Below are positions 25,101-37,100 of a stretch of 64,000 nucleotides of DNA, piece after piece. This DNA comes from Phyto melanocephala. Taxonomy: Eukaryota > Arthropoda > Insecta > Diptera > Rhinophoridae. Every line of letters starts with the position of its first letter. Within the stretch, counting starts at the first letter, position 1. The notes below the pieces were generated by a model. That model made no database searches. It was not told the origin of the DNA and was given only the letters and a program-made list of their open reading frames with translations. Where the stretch lies: NCBI GenBank assembly GCA_941918925.1, contig OW799237.1, positions 10,893,201-10,957,200 of the forward strand. Direction: 5' to 3'. The position numbers and the translations under genes are program-made.

Positions 25101-28100
25101 TTAATTTGTAAACATTGTGTTTATTTCCTCTAGATTGTTTAAACCTTACGAATTAGCTGTCATTTTTAATTTGAAAACTTTAACAAAAATAGCAAATAAT
25201 AAATTAGTCAAGATTATATTTCAAAGCCATTAACATTTACATAAGTTAATGTACATATCTGATAAATTGTTAGACTGTCAATATTGATGACCATTTCCCA
25301 TTTAACACACATACTTACAGATACAACAAGAATTAAGTAAGATCATTTTGTTAAAGTAATTACATTTCCTGTCGTCTTAAAAAATAAAACTTAAAGTAAC
25401 GCCTATTTTTTTGTTCATCTTGCTAAAAAATAAATAAAACTAAAGATAAACCACTTAAAGGCACAAAAACGATGTATTTTTACTTCAAAACCATATTGTT
25501 TAACACTTCACACTACTTTGCGTGATATTGAACGTCCCTGAACTCTAAAAATACAATAAAAATAATAAATATTCAAAGAAAAAAATGTGTATAGAAGTGA
25601 ATGAAAATGTATGTAAATAGTTTCCTCTTGACTAAAGACAACGTTGTGAAGAGCGGTGGCTCTGATTGCTTTTAGTTGTGCACATCCAACATTAATTTTG
25701 TTAACTTCTGATCATGAAGTTGTTGGTTGACAACGTCAAACAACTAGTTTAGCAACATCTCAAAGAATGATATTGATGCTAAAATTAACTGTTGTTTTAA
25801 ATATTATTAATGTGTTTTTTTTTCGTATAAGAAAGAATACTAGTTTTAATCTTGTTGAAATGTAAAAATTAATGAAAGATGAATCAATTTTTTTTTTCGT
25901 ATTTTTTTTAAAGTGGACTAGTAAGAATTTGCTAAAATGAGTTTTTAGAAAGTTTTAAAAATTTTTTTGAATAGTTGATTCATTGTTTAAGATATTTTTT
26001 ATATTTAAGATTAATATTATTATTAATTCAGTGGAATTGTCTAAGGACATAAAACTGACAATTTTCAATGTCTGGTAATTTTTTATTTGTTTCTACGAAA
26101 AATAATTTTTACATTGAGATTATCGATCATAATGAAATAAATGTTTAATAAAAATATTGAAAATAAAAAAAAAATTATAATTAATGATTAAATTATGTTG
26201 TAATAAATGGAAAATTTTGCCAAAATTTGATGTTAAATACAAAACAAAATTTTCACTAATTTGCTACTAATTCGAAATGATATATCGATGCCTTACTTCC
26301 TCAACCTCGTATCTTAAAAATAAAATTTTTCAGGAGAGACAAAAAAAACGGTTCATCTCTTTATACTTCGGTGTTTGGTTAAAAGTTTAAATGCAATTAT
26401 TAAGGAATTGATTACATTTATGTATGTATATTAGTTAATAATATACTAATCTTTTTTAGTTAAAGCATAAAACAATCGTTTGATATGAAAAAGTCAAAAC
26501 CGTAGTTTTTAAGTTACAAGGTTGAGGAAGTAAGGCATCGATATGATAAATTTTTTATTAATTTTGATACGTTACTGCATTAAATAATAACAAAAAATTA
26601 TTGTGGATTAATAACAAGCCTATGCACATCAAAAAGCATTCAAAGAACTGCTTTTAAAAACAGCATGAAAGTACAGAAATTGCTGGCAACCGATAGAACT
26701 TCCGCTTAAGGTAACTTATGAAGTGTGTTACACCCAATTTACATGATGAATTTTATGACGTCCAATTTTCTTAATTCCCTTTTGAAGTTGTTACCAAAAA
26801 CTACTCAAATTTATATGATGTTTTTTTTTTTGACGTCTAATTTCTAATTTGTATTGTAGACTATTAAATTTATATTTTTAATATTTTTTATTTTCTTTTT
26901 TTTTTGAATGTCGAAAAAAACTAATTACTGTTTAATATTTTTTTTTATCAGTCAAAAAGCACAATCATGTTGATGAGATTATAAAAATAAAACGTAACAG
27001 AAATAACAGAAAAAGTTAAAGTGTAAAGCGAAATGTCAAAAAAAGCCATGAAAACAGAAACCATGTCTATTTTTCTACCCCCCTTTCTTCTATACACCGC
27101 TTGCTACCAAACAAAAAATGACGACCAATATTGGACGTCATAAAATTCATCATGTAAACCTACTGTTAGACTTTTTATACCCTTTACGCGATAGTGTCAT
27201 TCCATTTGATATTTCTACAATATTCTTTTAGTTTCTATAAAATATAATTATTCTAAATCCTTATAGATAGAGAACTTAATTTATCTCCATCCGTCTGTCC
27301 GTGTGCATGTTGAAATCAACTTTTTGAAGCTCTCACTTCTGCTTCAGACTCTATTATGGCATTAAATTATCAGATATGCTTTCGAAAATTTTGCTATTGA
27401 AAATCAGTTAGTTAGGCATATCACAAGCTGACAAATGAGCGAAAAACACGATTGCCTCTGTTTTTCAAAAAAATTCAGATTGTACCGGTCCTATAGAATT
27501 TCTTAAAACGTTTGTTATGCATCTATTTATAAAATATTTGCCTTTGGCAACATTTACAGAAAATCTTGATTTAATGGATCAAATATCGTCGAAAAGAAAT
27601 TAGAAAAAAATGTTGGAAAAAAATGTCAATTAAAAGTTCAATTTATCGATCTCTTAAATAAGTTTTGGTCACAGTTTCACCATATATTTATCAGTTATAG
27701 TCATTACATGATGGTACAAGCTGTGTGAAGGGTATATAAGGTTTGACACTGACGAATATAAAGGGTACGCCATCTAACTTTTTTTTTCAACTAGTGCTTA
27801 TTTCGTAAAAGGTAACACTTAGCTCATGTCTGATTTGACAGATGTGTATACGCTTGAACAACGCTGGGAAAGTGGGTCTGCGATCGACTTACAGAAGATG
27901 CCGATTTTGCCAAAAAAAATCATCTTTTCAGATGAAGCTCAATTTGGTCTTGGCGGGTATGTAAACAAGCAAAATTGTCGCATTTGGGGCACAGAAAATC
28001 CGCACGCATTCATTGAAAAGTTGATACACCCAAAACGAGTCACTGTTTGGTACGGATTTTGGTCCAGAGGCATAGTTGGGCCATTAGCAAGGAGTGGCCG

Positions 28101-31100
28101 TTACAGTCAATGGCACAAAAATTGAAGAGGAGGATATTGGCAACATTTGGTTTTAACAGGACGGCGCTACGTGCCACACAGAAAATATTCAGTAGTGTTT
28201 TTTTATAGCATTTTCAAAAAAAAAGTTATTTGGCGGACCCTTTAGTACTTGTTTTCACCACAAATCAAAAAAATTTACACTAGAATAACGTCTTTAAGAT
28301 GGAGTAAATTTATTTAAAAAATTTGCGCTTTATTCGACACACTTATTGAGCAGGTCGTCAAGTTTACAGTTTACAAATATTTTAGCAGATCCATATCATA
28401 TATATTTTCAACCAAATCAACTCCGTACTGTACGCACAGAATACTACACCGCCGCGGTAGACAGTGTTACAGGGGAATCGAATATGTCGACCCGATGCCT
28501 GTCAGAGCAACTCGCTCTTGTAATTCGTGATTTGTTTTATTCCTCATGTCATTACATATCATTTTAATATTTTCATCGAGACAGAGCAATATGCCATACA
28601 TTCCGTTAAACCAATAGGTTTGTGACAAAATCTTTTTGTTATGATTAAATTTTGTGACAAAAGATTTTCTTTGACAAAATCTTTTCGAAAACAAAACTTT
28701 TGTGACAAAATTTTTTCAATAAAAACATTATTGTCATTAAAAAATTTTTCTAAATTTTTTGTGACAAAATTTTTTTGAAAACAAAACTTTTGTCATAAAA
28801 ATTTTTTTCTAAATATTTTTGTGACAAAATTTTTTTTTGTTATAATAAACTTTTGTGGCAATAGTTTTCTGTGACAAAATCTTTTCTAAAACAAAACTTT
28901 TGCGACAAAATTTTTTCGATAACAAAATTGTTGTGTATAGAAAAATATATGAAACAAAAATTTTTTGCGCAAAATTTTGTTTTACCTGGACTAGTTGTGG
29001 AAAGTACGGTTGGCATCATCATGTCCAAAAATAATTCAACCGCTTTTGGAACAGATATATTAAACAATGTTTAAACTATTTTTTTCTATGACCTTGCGAA
29101 TAATGACCTATTTGTCCAAAACTTTTTAGGAATTACTCTAGAGGCATATCATATAAATACTTATGTACATATGCACATATGCATATTCGTATAAATAATA
29201 ACAACCATGCCTTCAAATTATCCGAGATTTGAAAATATTAAATTTTTTGGTTTAAAATATTGGGGGAAAAAATAGAGACAGTTACGTTTCTTTGCAGATA
29301 ATGAACCGATGTTACAGGTTTAAAATATTGTATTGTTGTTTTTGCATTACGATTTTTGCATTGTCCCTTCCTCAATCACTTTGATTCTCTCTGCCTTTCC
29401 AGTACGTGTTATTATTTGTTGCCTTTAATTTTTGTTTTTTTTTTAACAAAACATGATCAAACAACAGAGTAGAATAGATTAAAGAATTTAATCAGTTAGG
29501 GCTTGAAAATTTTTTAAAACGCCACTGGAACATTTGATTGGTGAAGGTTTAGAGGCAAAAAGCTTTGCAAAACCTGAGAGATATTTCTAAATTAAATTCG
29601 TATATACCTCATAAATGACTAGACTGGAGTATTTGTTTTTGGTGTGGATCTAATCACATTGGCCCTGTAAGATTAATTTTAAGTAAATAAATAGAGAGTA
29701 TTTAATAATAACTTGTAATAGAAATTGTTGTATTAGGAAAGGTCACAAATCACCCACCCAGCTGATATACTGGTAAAGACTTCCAGAGTCCTACTGCTAA
29801 AATAACGGTGTGTTGCTGGTGGTAATCGGAATATGTACATTATTTATATTTGAAAATAACAGTTTTGGGGACAAACACTCTACTTCTCGGGTACTTTGTT
29901 ATACGTAGCCACATATTCAAATTTTTTCGTCTCTATGAAATAAGGAAAGTAGATTACAAATAAATGGACATTTATGTTATGGACCGTTTTGGCCCAGTGA
30001 GGTTTCCAGGTGGCCTGTTTGTGTTTTTTTTTTAATTTAATAATTACTATTATTAGTAAGTGGAATTAAATTATTATTTTTTTCCTTATTATTTTTATAA
30101 TTAATTAACGAACTTTTTATTCTCCCTTTCCCCTTTTTCAGATCCACTTGAGAGGGGACCCCAAAACAAGACTTAAATAATCCTATGAGAATAATATTAA
30201 TTTTTGCTCACTTGTTTAATAACAATCTCTGATGTGTATCTGTACACTTAGTGCCCATTATCATTTTTAATTAACGTTTTATTGCGGCAAAAAGTTTTTT
30301 AATTTAAACAAAAACTATGATCAGCTGTTAAACTTAACCGTTAGGTTTTCACACGTTGTAAAGAAAAAATTCACATTAAGTTAATATTCAATTTTGAAAA
30401 GCGTCAGAGTGTTAGTGCAAAAAGTGTGAGGCTACTGTAACTTGAAAGTCTAACGATTTTTATTGATATTTTATGCAATTGTTTATTATACTCAGATAAA
30501 TAAAAAAATATAAAAATAATTGAAATAAGAAACAAAAAAATATTAATTCACTGAAATTATTTGCATTTGAACTTACAAGAGCAAATGTTTGAATTCATAC
30601 ATCACAATTTTTTTTTTTTAATTTTATTTTAAATAATCAATGCAATAACACAAATTTTGCTTGACGTTAACGTGTCATGCATAGCAAGTTGTTTAACAAA
30701 TTATTTCAAAAAACCTTAAAGAATGATTAATAAATAATTTTGCGTGCATAAAAACACACACACACATACACATCTATATAAAGAAAACAAAATCTTCCCA
30801 ACATGCCAAATGACTTGTGAATAATATTATAATAAGCTTACCAACACAAGCCGCAAGCTTGTAAAAGAGTTGTGAATCGATTGTAAAATGTTTGTGTAAC
30901 AATTATAGAATAATCGAAACGGAACCCTTATTCATAAGCTTAAATGTACACGATTACTATAAGCTATTGCTTGTAATAGTAGAATAAGCTTACGAAAATA
31001 ATATTGTTTTAAGATTATCCTTGTAATTATTTTTTGGTTTTTTGTTATTAAAAAGAAGTTCAATTACTTCTTTTGTTTCTGTTCTAACCCTTTTTTTATA

Positions 31101-34100
31101 TTTGTAAGGCATTTCTAATTATTTTATTATAAATAATATTACAAACCATTTATTTTTTCGCACAACACAATTATAACTTTTATTCACTTTGAAATTTGAA
31201 CACTAAATGCAAAACACAAAAGAAATTTGTCAACAAATAAAACTGCACTTGTTGACAAATTTCCCGTACATATGTACTTAAGAAGCAGTTTTTGTGTGCA
31301 TACATACGAACTGATCAGAAACAGTTGTGAATCCACTATTGTCATAATATTATTCACAAGTGGTATTGCAGTTTTATTTCTATTTGGTATGTTGGGTTAT
31401 CTTTTTACAGACAAAACTTAATAATAGTGTAAGTGAGGTAGGTGTAAACAGGGTGTTGTAAGCATTATTTTATTAAATAATTAGCTTATCTGTAAAAAAA
31501 TTATATAAAAACATATGACCTATATTTTGTTTATAAATATATTTTTTTTTTAAATTTTAAATTTCCAACACAAATTTGAATTTAAAAAAAAAATTTATAG
31601 CTTCATCGTTTGTCTATTCCCTTTAAGGCATTTATACAACCCACACTTTTGTTTTATTTTTTTAACCAGTTAATTGATTGGTTGAAAGAAGTGATCTAAA
31701 GTTCTTTAACCTTTATTGGTTACAAATTATTTATTTCTTAATATTACTTTTTTTGAAAGTTTATTTAATAAAGATTATTTTATAAAATATTGTGTACGTC
31801 ATTATGTGTGGATGAGCGGGGTTTAGGCACTACGTTTTTACCTACGTCAAATCAATTTATTTTTAAGGTGACTAAACATCGTATAAATATTTAACAGTTT
31901 TTACCATATTTGTTTATAATAATTAAATAAATTTTTAAGAAAAATTTGTCAAATAAGCCTTCAATAAACCTAAAATATTTTTTATGAATACGGCCCTTAA
32001 ATTTTAAAAATAGATAATAAAACTGACAACATAGAAATAATTTTTATATATTAAAAATTTCTTTTACAGTGATCATAATTATTAACAAAATATTTAATTA
32101 ATTAATTAAGTTAAAAAAAACAACTTTTCCCATTAGTTTTTGTGTGAAAATCAAAGAATTGTTATTGTTAACCGAAAGCCCAAAAAATCTTACCTTCAAG
32201 TCAAATTTCGATCTTGTTAAGGTATGAAAAACATTGTTTATGCCCGCAGGCAGATTACGGCATTGAAATGTAACCGAAATCCGTAAATTATTTTTAGAAT
32301 CTCTATATTAAAAGTCCGCACAATTCCAATGTTCGAGTAAAATTTTGATCTCAATCGAATGTCGTAATTTGCCTTTTGTTTTTATCAGAAATACTGTTGA
32401 GTCTTGCCTACATTTACTTGAAGACATGACCTCATACTCTTGAATGTATATATTATGCTATTGAAAGTGACAGTAGACGATATCAATAAATGATGAAACA
32501 GAATTGCGACGTAACGTGTTAGTGTATAATCTAAAACACGTCGCGAAATAGAATCTTCAGATTTCACAAACAAACCAATATATTTTTGTTGTTGTGGCGC
32601 AACGAAAAATAAGAACAAAAGAAAATTACACAATAAAATGAGAGTATTTTCATTGCTGCCCTCGATTCTTTATTAGTGCTTTTTCGGACGCAATTCAGTT
32701 TCAAGTTTAATACTTTTAACTTAATCAGATTTTACACATGAAAGTAAATCCCTGAAATTTGCAATACATTCACACTTCTTAACTAACACACTCTCTTTTT
32801 TTTTACTTTCCACTCACATTTCAACGATATTTTCAAGAAAGTAATTTTTATACGTTCTCAAGAAAGTAACGCAACAAATAGGTAAACACTGTTACCTACT
32901 AATAAAACTTATACAAATTTACAGGATTGTGGTTTAATAATAATTGTATATAAGGGGTGATATTTAAGCCATTATCTTTTTGGCAACACTGGTTTAAACA
33001 GCTGACGCACGGTTCGTGTTTTGTTTCACTGTCAAACATCTTCAGTTTAGTCTATAATTTAACCATGAATCGTCTTACAAACGAACAACGCTTGCAAATT
33101 ATTGAATTTTATTATCAAATTGCGTCCTCTGTTAAGAAAAATCATCGCGCGCTTCTTGAAAAATTGAAAAATTGTGTTCAGCGACGAAGCGCATTTTTGG
33201 CTCAATGGATACATTAATAAGAAGAATTGTCAATTTTAGATTGAAGATCAGCCAGAAGCATTGCAAGAGCTACCAATGCATCCAGAAAAAGTCACAGTTT
33301 GTTGCGGTTTATGGGCTGGTGGCATCATTGGACCGTACTTCTTCAAAGATGATGCGAATGGTAACGTAACTGTGAATGGTGAGCGCTACCGTGAGATGAT
33401 ATCCAACTTTTTTTGCCCGAAATGCAAGAGCTTGACTTGCATGACATGTGGTTTCAACAAGACGGTGCCATATGCCACACATCATATTGAGAGGCGAGTT
33501 CGGTGAACATTTTATTTTACGTTCGGGACCGGTCATTTGGCCACCTAGATCGTGCGATTGAACGCCTTTAGACTATTTTTTGTGGGGCTATGTTAAAGCT
33601 CATGTCTATACACACATGCCCGCTTCAATTGACGCATTTAAAGACAACATTGAAGCATTTATTCATGAGATACCGGCCGAAATGTTGGAAAGAGTATGCC
33701 AAAATTGGACTACGCGGATGGACCATTTGAGGTACAGTCACGGTCAACATTTGCATGAAATAATCTTCAAACATTAAATTATATGGAAATGTACATTAAG
33801 AATACAATTGATGCCCTTTTAAAGCCATAACTTTATTAAAAATTAACAAAAATAATTATTTTCAACTATTGCATTTTAAAATTGTGTTTGAAATATTCTT
33901 GGTAACTCTAAGGCAGTAAAAGAAATGGAGGCATATTAAGTTCATCAATGTTCAATGTATAGCAATAATTGCGACTCTACGCTTCGATGACATTTTTAAA
34001 ATGAAGTTTCACTTCCCTGTTTAATAGAACAAGAAATTTTCAGGAAAATTATCTATTTCATTAAAATTTCTATTTATAATAAATATACAGAAATTTCATG

Positions 34101-37100
34101 AAAGTACTTTCAGGTGTAAATGAAGGGTGAATTTATGTATGAAGAAACACAACTGTTATACTATTGAACTGAAAATATAAAAAATACAGTAAAAGAAATA
34201 GTACGATTATATATAAATTTTATATTAATTTTATATAAATTTAGTGGTAACATTTTATATTCAAAAACTGTATATACCAATTCCTTGAAAAAGAAAAGCT
34301 TTTATTTTGTATAACAGTTAAAAAACTAAAAAGAAAGAAACACTTTGTAATGTAAAATGTTAAGTTAAGCATTTTGTTGAAAAAACAACATATTTTTAAG
34401 TTATAACAGTTTTTGTATAACAGTTTAAATATAATTTTCCAACTGTTATACTGTAAAAATTTCATTGAAAAGACTTATAAAATATATATTTATATTTGAA
34501 TTTGTTTTAAAATTAAATTTTTTTATTGTACAGCAGTTGTATTTCTAATAAAACAATTTAAAACAATAATGTTTCTGTGTATAACAGTCTAAACGTAAGA
34601 GAAATTCTACAGCATCATGACCATAACAAATGATATTTGAATGATTTTATCATAATTTCTATATCAATAATAACAAAAACAGCATTATAAAACTAAATTC
34701 ATTTTAAAATTAATTATGGACACGTTTTTGATTTATGGCACTACGTTTTTACCTACGTCAAATCAATTTATTTTTAAGGTGACTAAACATCGTATAAATA
34801 TTTAACAGTTTTTACCATATTTGTTTATAATAATTAAATAAATTTTTAAGAAAAATTTGTCAAATAAGCCTTCAATAAACCTAAAATATTTTTTATGAAT
34901 ACGGCCCTTAAATTTTAAAAATAGATAATAAAACTGACAACATAGAAATAATTTTTATATATTAAAAATTTCTTTTACAGTGATCATAATTATTAACAAA
35001 ATATTTAATTAATTAATTAAGTTAAAAAAAACAACTTTTCCCATTAGTTTTTGTGTGAAAATCAAAGAATTGTTATTGTTAACCGAAAGCCCAAAAAATC
35101 TTACCTTCAAGTCAAATTTCGATCTTGTTAAGGTATGAAAAACATTGTTTATGCCCGCAGGCAGATTACGGCATTGAAATGTAACCGAAATCCGTAAATT
35201 ATTTTTAGAATCTCTATATTAAAAGTCCGCACAATTCCAATGTTCGAGTAAAATTTTGATCTCAATCGAATGTCGTAATTTGCCTTTTGTTTTTATCAGA
35301 AATACTGTTGAGTCTTGCCTACATTTACTTGAAGACATGACCTCATACTCTTGAATGTATATATTATGCTATTGAAAGTGACAGTAGACGATATCAATAA
35401 ATGATAAAACAGAATTGCGACGTAACGTGTTAGTGTATAATCTAAAACACGTCGCGAAATAGAATCTTCAGATTTCACAAACAAACCAATATATTTTTGT
35501 TGTTGTGGCGCAACGAAAAATAAGAACAAAAGAAAATTACACAATAAAATGAGAGTATTTTCATTGCTGCCCTCGATTCTTTATTAGTGCTTTTTCGGAC
35601 GCAATTCAGTTTCAAGTTTAATACTTTTAACTTAATCAGATTTTACACATGAAAGTAAATCCCTGAAATTTGCAATACATTCACACTTCTTAACTAACAC
35701 ACTCTCTTTTTTTTTACTTTCCACTCACATTTCAACGATATTTTCAAGAAAGTAATTTTTATACGTTCTCAAGAAAGTAACGCAACAAATAGGTAAACAC
35801 TGTTACCTACTAATAAAACTTATACAAATTTACAGGATTGTGGTTTAATAATAATTGTATATAAGGGGTGATTTTTAAGCCATTATCTTTTTGGCAACAC
35901 TGGTTTAAACAGCTGACGCACGGTTCGTGTTTTGTTTCACTGTCAAACATCTTCAGTTTAGTCTATAATTTAACCATGAATCGTCTTACAAACGAACAAC
36001 GCTTGCAAATTATTGAATTTTATTATCAAATTGCGTCCTCTGTTAAGAAAAATCATCGCGCGCTTCTTGAAAAATTGAAAAATTGTGTTCAGCGACGAAG
36101 CGCATTTTTGGCTCAATGGATACATTAATAAGAAGAATTGTCAATTTTAGATTGAAGATCAGCCAGAAGCATTGCAAGAGCTACCAATGCATCCAGAAAA
36201 AGTCACAGTTTGGTGCGGTTTATGGGCTGGTGGCATCATTGGACCGTACTTCTTCAAAGATGATGCGAATGGTAACGTAACTGTGAATGGTGAGCGCTAC
36301 CGTGAGATGATATCCATTTTTTTTTGCCCGAAATGCAAGAGCTTGACTTGCATGACATGTGGTTTCAACAAGACGGTGCCATATGCCACACATCATATTG
36401 AGAGGCGAGTTCGGTGAACATTTTATTTTACGTTCGGGACCGGTCATTTGGCCGCCTAGATCGTGCGATTGAACGCCTTTAGACTATTTTTTGTGGGGCT
36501 ATGTTAAAGCTCATGTCTATACACACATGCCCGCTTCAATTGACGCATTTAAAGACAACATTGAAGCATTTATTCATGAGATACCGGCCGAAATGTTGGA
36601 AAGAGTATGCCAAAATTGGACTACGCGGTTGGACCATTTGAGGTACAGTCACGGTCAACATTTGCATGAAATAATCTTCAAACATTAAATTATATGGAAA
36701 TGTACATTAAGAATACAATTGATGTCCTTTTAAAGCCATAACTTTATTAAAAATTAACAAAAATAATTATTTTCAACTATTGCATTTTAAAATTGTGTTT
36801 GAAATATTCTTGGTAACTCTAAGGCAGTAAAAGAAATGGAGGCATATTAAGTTCATCAATGTTCAATGTATAGCAATAATTGCGACTCTACGCTTCGATG
36901 ACATTTTTAAAATGAAGTTTCACTTCCCTGTTTAATAGAACAAGAAATTTTCAGGAAAATTATCTATTTCATTAAAATTTCTATTTATAATAAATATACA
37001 GAAATTTCATGAAAGTACTTTCAGGTGTAAATGAAGGGTGAATTTATGTATGAAGAAACACAACTGTTATACTATTGAACTGAAAATATAAAAAATACAG

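Noticed and set aside
32385..32633. 82-codon minus-strand frame, also at 35296-35544
   Set aside because: Two copies exist only because of the tandem duplication; no domain and no conservation evidence.
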